From contig NZ_CALTSY010000019.1 in the NCBI RefSeq assembly GCF_943908415.1, forward strand, positions 1 to 41,401: DNA of 41,401 nucleotides, written 5' to 3'. Positions 34,384 through 41,401 of this stretch are shown here, in pieces. The position numbers were made by a program, and so were the translations under genes. Source of the DNA: an uncultured Anaerococcus sp. Its GTDB lineage: Bacteria > Bacillota > Clostridia > Tissierellales > Peptoniphilaceae. Each line of letters starts with the position of its first letter. Positions within the stretch are counted from its first letter, which is position 1. Under the pieces are notes generated by a model. The model was not told the origin of the DNA. It made no database searches and saw only the letters and a program-made list of their open reading frames with translations.

Positions 34384-34539
34384 AAAGGGGCTGTTGCAAA
34401 TCAATAGATATTTATCGTTCCATCATTGGGGTGCTCTCTAAGAAAGTTTGAGATTTAGCCCGCCGGCAAACTGAGACACTTTCTTAGAGGGTGACCGAAT
34501 GATTTTGGAACGATTTGTCTATTTTGCAACAGCCCCTTT
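34384..34539. mobile_element. MITE-like palindromic repeat, complete copy
   Basis: This 156-base element has terminal inverted repeats AAAGGGGCTGTTGCAAA / TTTGCAACAGCCCCTTT. The two arms keep pairing inwards (ATCGTTCC with GGAACGAT, CTCTAAGAAAGT with ACTTTCTTAGAG), so the whole element can fold into one long hairpin. The G+C-rich loop contains GCCCGCCGGC. It has no open reading frame. A second copy lies at 1-55. The ends look like those of insertion sequences, so it is probably a non-autonomous derivative. I see no clear target duplication. Confidence 0.8.
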
Positions 34540-34681
34540 TAATGTACTTTAAAATAAATGAAGAATTAAAGATGAAGATAATTTATAATAAGCTAATTTT
34601 AAATATAATAGTTGTTTCTTTTAAGACTGATTATTAGTGATATAGAAAGAAATTTAAATAGAAAAAAATTTGTATTTTGTA

Positions 34682-34710
34682 TTGATTGTGTAGATTTTTT
34701 TTAGTATAAT
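34682..34710 (+). promoter_or_regulatory. Promoter of the second pilus module
   Basis: TTGATT at 34682-34687, exactly 17 bases including eight T, then TATAAT at 34705-34710. It lies 143 bases after the MITE-like element and 69 bases before the adhesin start. The gap 34540-34680 is otherwise AT-rich and holds nothing else that I can recognise. Confidence 0.8.
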
Positions 34711-34778
34711 TAGTTCATATTAAAAACTACATCACTTTGTTGCACGACGATATAATATAGAAAAGAGGATTGATAGAT

Positions 34779-37700
34779 TTGAAACAAAAACTATTATCTA
34801 TATTTATCTTGCTATCCATATTGATAACATCAATCGTAGCTCCATTCAAATCATCAATGGTCTATGCAAGCGAAAATACTTCTGAAAATTCTAGTATTAT
34901 GATAGAAGATACAGAAAATATTGAGGATAGATCAAAAAGTATAGAAAATAAAAATGTAAATACTTCGAATGAAAATCAAGATTTACATGAACTAGAAAGT
35001 CCAATAAATAATCAATCTATAGTTGAAAAGCCTAGCAAGGAAAACTTCGAGCAAGAAGACTTATTGGATAAAGAAGTTCAAAATCAGACAGTAGAACAAG
35101 AAGAAGAATCTGAAAAGATTATAGGAAAATCAGTTTATGCAGAAATTTATGAAGATAGCTCCTATACTAATCTTTCTTCAAAAAATATAAGTATAAAAAT
35201 AACGGGTCTTATGCCAGAAAGTGCAGTCATCAAAGCTTATCTTATAGATCAAAATATAAGTGAGGATGATAAAGAACCTATTTTAAGTTTTGCCTTTAAT
35301 ATCTTCGATAATAAGGGCAATTTATATCCAGTCAATATGAGCGATGAATATAGATTTGAAATAGATTGTAAAGACTTTAAAGACAATGAAAGACTTTTCT
35401 TATACAAAAAAAATGAAACAAGTTCTGAATTTATAGAAAAAATTAGTCTATTTTCAATAGGGAATAAAGTAGAATTCAGTTCAAGGCCATTTCAATATTT
35501 AATCTTAAAGGAAAAAGATAAAATAGAATCCAAGGAAGTTGATAAAGATACAAATATATTAGAAAAACTTCCTAATATAAAAGATGAAGACACAAATAAA
35601 AATGAAAGAAACTATGATTCAAATGATATTATGAAATCTTTTAATGATTATAATAATAGCAGAGAAAAGCCTGAAAAAAATATCACATCTAATATAAATT
35701 TTGAAAAAGACAATGCATTTGATTTAAGATCTAGCTTAATCCAATCTATTGAGGATGAAGATAAAAAAGAAGATTTGTCAGAGGAAAATGACAAGTTTTT
35801 AAAAGAATCTGATTTAGGAACAAAATCAGAAGAGATAAGCTATCAACAAATACTAGCCGATATTTATAAAGATGAAAATTATAGTATCAGTACAAATGAT
35901 GGAAGCCAAATAAAAATATCTGGGAAATTGCCAGAAGGTGTAAAAGTAAAAGCATATCCTGTAGATATTGCAATTGAAGGTCAAGATATTCTAGCAGCTT
36001 ATGACATTACAATATTTGATAAAAATAAGCAAGAATACAAAGTTACAAGTGAAAATAATATAGAAGTTCAAATCAATAATCCTAAAATAAAGGAAACAGA
36101 AAAGGTAGAGGTATACCATAAAGAAGATGTATTATCAGCTGAAGAAAGAATTAATGTAGATAATAAAAGAAATTCGACAGTTACTTTCAGTGCTGATAGC
36201 TTCTCCATATATGCTATTACAGATCCGAAAGCACAAGCTACAAGAACCTACGAGTTTTGGATACTTGACAATGATGGAAATAAAAAAGAGCTAATAAATA
36301 CTCAAACTATAAGAAGTGGAGAGTCTTTGCAAAAACCACCTGTTCCTATTCTAAATGATAGGGGACGTTATGCTGGATGGTACCCAATAAATTCTCAAAA
36401 AAATGAAAATGATGAAATTCATTTTTTCCAACCCATATACTTCGATAACAAAACTCCAGAAAAAATTGAACTTACTCCATTATTTTTAGATAATGTCTAT
36501 ATAGACTTTAAGGAAAGAGTATATATAACTGAAAAAAATAAAGCTGATTTTTCTATTCCTCCTGGATACACTCTAGACTCAGATGGATATTATAAAGATA
36601 GCAATGGAAAAAAGTTATATAGGGACGAGGTTTTCAAAACTAGAGTTCAAGATTTTAATGTACCTATAGGAGAGGCCCATATACCAGTAGTAATGGAAGA
36701 TAGCGAATCAGTTCTATCCTATTGGTCAATAAATCCAGAAGGTGGAGAAGCCTTTAACTTTCAGGACACACCTATAAGCAAGGAATTAATTCAAAAGCAA
36801 GAAGCTATTTCTAAAGAAAATCAATCCTCAAGACTAGATCTATTTGCAATTTTTGAACCAGGATACACAATAAACTTTGACTCAGATGGCGGAAGCCATG
36901 TTACAAGGCTAGTTATAAAAAAAGATCAAAAAATAGATTCAAACAAGATTACGGAGCCTATAAAACCAGGATATAAATTTATTGCTTGGTCACTTACTAA
37001 AGGAGGCGATCCCATAAAGCTTGAGAATATTGACGTAAATAAGTCAATGACTCTTTATGCACTTTATGAAAAACTTCCAGGAACATATACAGTAAGCCAC
37101 TATACAGAAAATATTGATGATAATAAGTATGTATTCTATAAAAGTGAAACTAAGACAGCCCAAGTAGGTAGTAAAACTCCAAATGGAGAATACTTCAGAA
37201 ACCAAGCTAATAGTGATATAGCCAAAGATTTGATTGGCAAAGGCTATACAAAGCCAACAGAAATAGCACCATCAGACCCAGCCAAAATTGTAAAGGCTGA
37301 CGGCTCAACAGATATAAAAATTTATTATAGAAGGCCAAGATATAAGCTTAATGTATACACTACAGGCATATTTCAAAGTGTAGGAACATATAGGTTTACG
37401 GAAGAACTAAAAGAAGGGCAAGATACAGCTCCTGTGTGGAAGCGAGCTGAGCAATTAGTAGGTGGTAGATATGAAGTAAGAGAAGGAAGCTTAAGTGGAG
37501 AAACACTAAAAACACCTGAAAATATGCCTGCCAGGACCTTGAATCTTTACTTTGTACCTACTCTTGGTAGTAGCGAATGGTTTGTAAAATTTATAGAGGT
37601 TGATCAAAATGATAATGTTATTAAAGATGAGTCTGGTAATCCTAGAGTAATTAAGATAGAAGCTCATAATGCTATTATTGTAGGGGCGGAGAATTATACT

Positions 37701-39305
37701 GGTGGAGCTAAAGTTCCAGGCTTTGAATTTAGATATGTAACCCAGCCAGGCCAGTATAGCGATTATCCTAAAGTTTATAATAGTGGAGAAGCTAGAGAAG
37801 TTCGTACATTTTATAAGAGACAATCTTATCAACTTAAATTTAAAACAAATAATATACTTTATCCAGAAGAAACTCGAAACGTACCCTTTTATGATAAGGT
37901 TAGCTCATACGTCCCAACAAAAATTACTCCAGGTATGATTGATAAAAATGGAGCGGTTTTTAAAGGCTGGTATGACAATCCTGACTTTACAGGTGTACCA
38001 GTAGATTTCACAAATATCAGGATGCCAGCTAAGGATATAACCTATCATGGAAAATGGGAACAAGAAAAATACACAGTGAGAATTTATAAAGAAATGACTA
38101 CTCCAGGACAAATTAGCAGTCCTGACAAGATGACTGAATTTTTTGTAGATAGGAACACTAAATTATCGGCAGATGATAGTAGACTTGTTGCTATAAAGCC
38201 AGATAAAATTAAGAATAATAACAATGTAAAATTAACCTGGTATAGATTTAGTGGAAGTCAATTCGAGCCATATGATTTTAGCGAACCAATCACTCAGGAT
38301 ATATTCCTATATCCAGTGTGGCAGTACTATGACTCAGTAACAGAAAGTTATAGACCATTGGAAGAAGTTCATACAATAACTTATACTGATGGGAAAAATT
38401 CATTTAAGGATAATAACCTGTACTTAAACAATGCAGCAGCTATTTTAAAACCACCTTATGCTTTAGATGATCCTAAACTATTGTCTGACCCTAAAAATTT
38501 AAATGACAAGTACTTTGGAGATTTTATTGCACCAGATGGTAAGCATTTTCAAGGATGGCTATTAAACAATGATCCGTCAAGAATTTATCGACCTGGCGAA
38601 GTAATAAATGTAACTAGCGATATGACCTTTTATGCTAAGTGGGGAGAGTACGATAAGACATCTATAAAATACTACGAACAAAGACCGGGAACTGATAAAA
38701 AGTCATCCAAGACAGAAGATATTAGAGAAAATGGAAGCATAAAACTACCTAGCCTTAGTGAGCCAGGTTGGAAATTTCTAGGTTGGTCCAAAAAACCAGA
38801 AGGTCCAAAAGACTTTGACCCTAATCAAGAGGTGATGGTGACTAATGAGAATCTACCAAATGAACTCTATGGTATATGGGAAAAGCAAGCTAACCTTATA
38901 AAGATAGTAAATAATGTAAAAGATGATACAGGAACTGAAGAAAATCTGAAAGTTTCGATATCTTATTCATTAGGAAAAAATAAATATAATGATGAATATC
39001 TAATTCCAAACGGAAGTATTGAAAAAATTGAAATACCATTTAATAGTCAAAATATAAAAGTTACAGCAATTTCAAATAATAACCTACGCTATAAATATAA
39101 GGGAGAAACATATACAAGTAATACCCTTGAACTTAGTTCCTTAACTGATGATATCGAGATTGTATTCGAAAATCAACAGGCTCCCGTGCCAACTGGAATC
39201 ATTGATAATATAGCTCCTATGACACTTATGCTGGCATTGGCTACTATGGCCTTTGCATATAGCTTATATAAAAAAATAAGAATTGTAGGGGGTATGGATG
39301 AATGA
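34779..39305 (+). CDS. Large cell-wall adhesin / ancillary (tip) pilin with InlB-type repeats
   Basis: I take the TTG at 34779 as the start, 10 bases after GAGG. A TTG at 34770 is too close to it. The 1508-residue protein has a signal peptide (to about residue 32), then an acidic low-complexity region. A domain present twice follows (about 115-245 and 352-482, each starting with (A/D)xIYxDxxY). Later repeats resemble InlB B-repeats (about 694-765, 1016-1090, 1294-1365; GYKFIAWS, GAVFKGWYD, GWKFLGWS). The C-terminus has VPTGI (1470-1474), a hydrophobic helix and a short charged end. Its sorting signal is like that of the major pilin downstream. Its place before the SipA-like and FctA-like genes is that of Cpa in streptococci. 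No thioester motif is seen. Confidence 0.85.
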   Translation: MKQKLLSIFILLSILITSIVAPFKSSMVYASENTSENSSIMIEDTENIEDRSKSIENKNVNTSNENQDLHELESPINNQSIVEKPSKENFEQEDLLDKEVQNQTVEQEEESEKIIGKSVYAEIYEDSSYTNLSSKNISIKITGLMPESAVIKAYLIDQNISEDDKEPILSFAFNIFDNKGNLYPVNMSDEYRFEIDCKDFKDNERLFLYKKNETSSEFIEKISLFSIGNKVEFSSRPFQYLILKEKDKIESKEVDKDTNILEKLPNIKDEDTNKNERNYDSNDIMKSFNDYNNSREKPEKNITSNINFEKDNAFDLRSSLIQSIEDEDKKEDLSEENDKFLKESDLGTKSEEISYQQILADIYKDENYSISTNDGSQIKISGKLPEGVKVKAYPVDIAIEGQDILAAYDITIFDKNKQEYKVTSENNIEVQINNPKIKETEKVEVYHKEDVLSAEERINVDNKRNSTVTFSADSFSIYAITDPKAQATRTYEFWILDNDGNKKELINTQTIRSGESLQKPPVPILNDRGRYAGWYPINSQKNENDEIHFFQPIYFDNKTPEKIELTPLFLDNVYIDFKERVYITEKNKADFSIPPGYTLDSDGYYKDSNGKKLYRDEVFKTRVQDFNVPIGEAHIPVVMEDSESVLSYWSINPEGGEAFNFQDTPISKELIQKQEAISKENQSSRLDLFAIFEPGYTINFDSDGGSHVTRLVIKKDQKIDSNKITEPIKPGYKFIAWSLTKGGDPIKLENIDVNKSMTLYALYEKLPGTYTVSHYTENIDDNKYVFYKSETKTAQVGSKTPNGEYFRNQANSDIAKDLIGKGYTKPTEIAPSDPAKIVKADGSTDIKIYYRRPRYKLNVYTTGIFQSVGTYRFTEELKEGQDTAPVWKRAEQLVGGRYEVREGSLSGETLKTPENMPARTLNLYFVPTLGSSEWFVKFIEVDQNDNVIKDESGNPRVIKIEAHNAIIVGAENYTGGAKVPGFEFRYVTQPGQYSDYPKVYNSGEAREVRTFYKRQSYQLKFKTNNILYPEETRNVPFYDKVSSYVPTKITPGMIDKNGAVFKGWYDNPDFTGVPVDFTNIRMPAKDITYHGKWEQEKYTVRIYKEMTTPGQISSPDKMTEFFVDRNTKLSADDSRLVAIKPDKIKNNNNVKLTWYRFSGSQFEPYDFSEPITQDIFLYPVWQYYDSVTESYRPLEEVHTITYTDGKNSFKDNNLYLNNAAAILKPPYALDDPKLLSDPKNLNDKYFGDFIAPDGKHFQGWLLNNDPSRIYRPGEVINVTSDMTFYAKWGEYDKTSIKYYEQRPGTDKKSSKTEDIRENGSIKLPSLSEPGWKFLGWSKKPEGPKDFDPNQEVMVTNENLPNELYGIWEKQANLIKIVNNVKDDTGTEENLKVSISYSLGKNKYNDEYLIPNGSIEKIEIPFNSQNIKVTAISNNNLRYKYKGETYTSNTLELSSLTDDIEIVFENQQAPVPTGIIDNIAPMTLMLALATMAFAYSLYKKIRIVGGMDE

Positions 39306-39513
39306 ATTAGAGAACATTGAAGAATATTTAAAAGATTTGAAATTTAAAAAGCAAACAATCGGAGGAGTGTCTGAGGCTGATGCTCTGGCAAAAATACAGA
39401 GATTATCAGACCTCTATGCCGAAGCTTTCAGAAATCAACAGATAAAATATGAAGCTATACTAGATGAGAAGAGAAGAGAATTAGATAGCATTAGAGGAAA
39501 TAGCAATGAGTGA
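39298..39513 (+). CDS. Small coiled-coil protein, DivIVA-like N-terminal motif
   Basis: This 71-residue, highly charged protein is probably alpha-helical. It begins inside the end of the adhesin gene (8-base overlap) and ends inside the start of the SipA-like gene (8-base overlap), with GGGGGTATG as ribosome binding site. The segment KFKKQTIGGVSEADALAKIQ recalls the DivIVA/GpsB N-terminal signature, where a Lys/Phe-rich strand is followed by GG or GY and a helix. The rest is a coiled coil (LSDLYAEAFRNQ to the C-terminus). No signal peptide or membrane segment is seen, so it is cytoplasmic. The function is unknown; a localisation or adaptor role in pilus assembly is inference. Confidence 0.65.
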   Translation: MNELENIEEYLKDLKFKKQTIGGVSEADALAKIQRLSDLYAEAFRNQQIKYEAILDEKRRELDSIRGNSNE

Positions 39514-40069
39514 TAGGACTAAAATCACTCCAGCGGATAGAAAAACCTCGCTAGAAGCCATAGATTTTACAAATATAAATAAGATTGTTAGGAAAAAGCG
39601 AGTCGATGTATCAAATAAAAATGCAATCAAAAGTTTTATTAAAAAACTACTACTAATCATCTTAGTATTATGGTTATTGTTCACTTTCATTTTTGGATTT
39701 TTTGTAGTCTATAACGATGACATGTTTCCAAAGATGGTATCAAGTGATTTGTTAGTCTACTACAGGCTAGATAGAGATTTCTATGTAGGCGATGTAGTAG
39801 TGCTAAATAAGAATGATGCTAACTACGTGCTGCGTATAGTGGCAAGTGGTGGAGATGAAGTAGATATATCCAAAGAAGGACAGCTAATAGTAAATGGAGC
39901 ATATCAGTCAGAAGCAAATATCTTCTATCCAACCGGTGAATATGAACAAACAGAAGTAGAAATCAAATTCCCAATTAAACTAAAAGAAAACGAAGTATTT
40001 GCCCTAGGGGATATGAGAAGAGGAGCTAAAGATAGTAGATACTTTGGGCCAATAGAAAAAAAGAGATAA
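39506..40069 (+). CDS. Signal-peptidase-I-like pilus assembly protein, catalytically inactive (SipA/LepA type)
   Basis: This 187-residue protein has a cytoplasmic basic stretch, one transmembrane helix (about 47-68) and an extracellular S26-like domain. The catalytic Ser of the SM-x-P motif is replaced by Asp72 (DDMFP, 71-75). The catalytic Lys before RxxxxxGD is replaced by Leu109 (YVLRIVASGGD). The C-terminal GDMRRGAKDSRYFG box of signal peptidases is kept. Streptococcal SipA/LepA pilus proteins have lost the same two residues and are needed for pilus polymerisation, probably as chaperones. The position just before an FctA-type pilin gene is the same. Confidence 0.88.
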   Translation: MSDRTKITPADRKTSLEAIDFTNINKIVRKKRVDVSNKNAIKSFIKKLLLIILVLWLLFTFIFGFFVVYNDDMFPKMVSSDLLVYYRLDRDFYVGDVVVLNKNDANYVLRIVASGGDEVDISKEGQLIVNGAYQSEANIFYPTGEYEQTEVEIKFPIKLKENEVFALGDMRRGAKDSRYFGPIEKKR

Positions 40070-40217
40070 AGGGAAAAGTGTTCGCCCTTTATAGAAGAAC
40101 TAAGTTCTAATGACCTAACCCCATCGCACGAAGTGGGATGGAAGGTAGGTCAGCAGGCTGATTGAGTAAGCATATTAAAAAAATTTATCCAAGCTGCCAT
40201 CCTGTGTAAAGTGCAGC
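40066..40217 (+). ncRNA. Structured RNA leader upstream of the major pilin gene, family unknown
   Basis: The 220-base gap before the pilin holds successive hairpins. They are ATAAAGGG/CCCTTTAT (40066-40073, 40085-40092, overlapping the previous stop), AGAAC/GTTCT (40096-40108) and TGACCTA/TAGGTCA (40111-40117, 40146-40152). The last encloses CCATC/GATGG and CAC/GTG with loop GAA. GCTGC/GCAGC follows (40193-40217). None ends in a T-run. From 40220 the leader is A-rich with an AGGAGA ribosome binding site. I tested it by eye against c-di-GMP, fluoride, SAM, THF, ZTP and T-box patterns and found no match. No promoter is visible in the gap. Confidence 0.55.
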
Positions 40218-40289
40218 AAGTCGAAGGATCTTAAAATTACAGATAAGTATAAATAAGCAAGAAAATAAAAAAATATATAGGAGAAACAA

Positions 40290-41342
40290 ATGAATTTAAA
40301 TAATATTTTCAAAAAAGTAACAGGTGTTGCACTAGCAGCAACATTATCATTTGGTGCATTTTCTGGTAATGCTTTTGCAGCAGCTACAGGGCCAATAAAT
40401 ACTCAAGGTAGTACTGAAGCATTAACTGAGGCTCCATCAATAGAAAAAGAGGTAACAGGCGGTTACTTTGGTGGTGGTACATTTGAATACGAAATCAAAG
40501 CAGATACTGCACCAGCCTATACAGGATACCAATCTCGTACAAGTGAACAAGCTCTAATAGGTATAGGTGATGGGAATATCGAAATTTCTGAGGGACAAAC
40601 AACAGGTAGTGAAAAAATAACTGTAAATCAAGGTGCAGTTGATAATGCTCTACCAGGCGTTTATAGATACAAAATTAGTGAAAAAGCATCTGGAATTTCA
40701 GGCATGAAAGATGATGATAAAGTTTATGATGTTGACGTCTTTGTAACAAGTGAGAACGGTACAGGTAGAAAAATCGCTTACTATATCGTTTCATTAAATG
40801 GACAAAAATCACCACTTAAATTTACTAATGAATTATCTCAAAAAACATTAAAAATAACAAAAAAAATTGATGGTAACCAAGCTGACTTATCTGATACATT
40901 TGAATTTACAATTGCCTTAGAGCAAGCTGATGGCAAAAAAAATACATCAGTAAGATTAAATGGTAATACAGCAATTAAATCAGGAGAAACAGCTGTTTCA
41001 GCTGGACAAATTGGAAATAATGGAACATTTGAAATTACAGGATTAGCTAGTGGAGATAAGCTTACTATTACTGAAAAAGATACTGCAAATAAGCAAGGTT
41101 ATAAGGCTAACGTAGCTTATAATGATGGCAAGTTAGAAAATGCAGATGTAACACAAGACGGTACAAGTGTTACATTTACAGTAGCAGATAATGGCGATAT
41201 TACTTGGACAAACACACGTACAGCAACTATTCCAACAGGACTTATAGAAAATATCGCACCATTCGTACTAGCAATAGTAGCAGCAGGAGTTATATTCTTA
41301 ATTTACTTTAAAAGAGATAAAGAAGAAGAACAATACGCTTAA
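40290..41342 (+). CDS. Major pilin, FctA/Spy0128 (T-antigen) type
   Basis: This 350-residue protein has a signal peptide (to AFA, residue 30) and two Ig-like domains of the streptococcal pilin isopeptide-linkage family. Domain 1 has a likely intramolecular bond between Lys53 and Asn180 with Glu131 as catalyst. Domain 2 has Lys191 and Asn308 with Glu262 (ITEKDT, TWTNTR). The sorting signal is IPTGL (314-318), followed by IENIAP, a hydrophobic helix and a basic-acidic tail. This is very like the VPTG signals of streptococcal FctA and of the adhesin in this window. It is probably the shaft subunit. The dedicated sortase normally follows this gene and would be beyond the window. Confidence 0.9.
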   Translation: MNLNNIFKKVTGVALAATLSFGAFSGNAFAAATGPINTQGSTEALTEAPSIEKEVTGGYFGGGTFEYEIKADTAPAYTGYQSRTSEQALIGIGDGNIEISEGQTTGSEKITVNQGAVDNALPGVYRYKISEKASGISGMKDDDKVYDVDVFVTSENGTGRKIAYYIVSLNGQKSPLKFTNELSQKTLKITKKIDGNQADLSDTFEFTIALEQADGKKNTSVRLNGNTAIKSGETAVSAGQIGNNGTFEITGLASGDKLTITEKDTANKQGYKANVAYNDGKLENADVTQDGTSVTFTVADNGDITWTNTRTATIPTGLIENIAPFVLAIVAAGVIFLIYFKRDKEEEQYA

Positions 41343-41344
41343 TA

Positions 41345-41401
41345 ACAAGCCCGTCCGGCTAAGGGAGGACCCACCACGGCGTGGTCGCAGGACGAAAGTC
41401 C
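41345..41401 (+). ncRNA. G+C-rich structured segment cut by the window edge, family unknown
   Basis: From 3 bases after the pilin stop the sequence becomes G+C-rich. It has ACCAC/GTGGT around GGC (41373-41385), then the hairpin GGAC-GAAA-GTCC (41390-41401) with a GNRA loop, plus GTCC/GGAC options further 5'. It looks like the 5' part of a folded RNA. It is not a terminator. Too little is visible to name it. Confidence 0.5.

Noticed and set aside
34384..34539. CRISPR repeat or terminator explanation for the palindrome
   Set aside because: Only single copies at distant sites, with inverted-repeat ends and no spacer array or T-run of its own.
40066..40118. Fluoride riboswitch-like arrangement (hairpin, linker, hairpin, AATGACCTA)
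   Set aside because: The first loop has no sequence able to form the required pseudoknot with the 3' segment, and the downstream gene is a pilin.
40111..40152. Cyclic di-GMP riboswitch before the pilin gene
   Set aside because: The conserved core and the tetraloop-receptor sequences are not present.

Overview
The window is AT-rich DNA (about one-third G+C) from a Gram-positive anaerobe. T-box leaders, a CIRCE heat-shock operator, MetNIQ uptake with lipoprotein binding proteins, a GXHH-type IleRS, an acyl-CoA dehydrogenase fusion, [FeFe]-hydrogenase maturases and sortase-assembled pili all fit a Firmicute. The combination is most like Peptoniphilaceae (Anaerococcus/Peptoniphilus/Finegoldia type). 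This placement is an inference from gene content, not a database result.

Layout. (1) 1-1520: the end of a palindromic MITE-like repeat, then an acyl-ACP thioesterase and an HD-domain hydrolase. (2) 1660-6650: a T-box leader, probably methionine-specific, drives an M20 amidohydrolase, metN, metI and two tandem metQ lipoprotein genes. This reads as a methionine scavenging operon. (3) 6768-7939: an unexplained palindromic element, a glutathione peroxidase and an AMMECR1-like protein. (4) 7940-11302: a non-canonical isoleucine T-box and an IleRS whose HIGH motif is swapped to GIHH. (5) 11376-14622: a two-gene operon with an acyl-CoA dehydrogenase/EtfA/rubredoxin-like fusion, in which the rubredoxin-like part has lost all four cysteines, followed by a flavodiiron protein. 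(6) 14794-22330: a Nudix hydrolase, an ABC-2 type exporter pair, and a MacB-like ABC operon with a surface Ig-like protein and two paralogous lipoproteins. (7) 22426-24943: msrB diverging from CIRCE-groES-groEL. (8) 25166-28959: hydE converging on hydG-hydF, the complete H-cluster maturation set without a hydrogenase gene. (9) 29145-41401: a pilus locus.

The pilus locus has two parts. The first is a SpaA-type pilin with three class C sortases. The second lies behind a complete copy of the MITE-like repeat and has its own strong promoter. It encodes a large InlB-repeat adhesin, a 71-residue coiled-coil protein, a catalytically dead signal-peptidase-like protein (SipA/LepA type) and an FctA-type major pilin. 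The order adhesin, SipA, FctA matches streptococcal FCT-3/4 type loci, so the dedicated sortase would be expected just past the window edge. The pilin gene is flanked by two structured, probably transcribed RNA segments that I cannot assign to a known family.

The observations most worth following are the cysteine-free rubredoxin domain, the GIHH IleRS with its odd T-box, the FctA/SipA pilus module with its small DivIVA-like partner, and the unassigned RNA structures around the major pilin gene.
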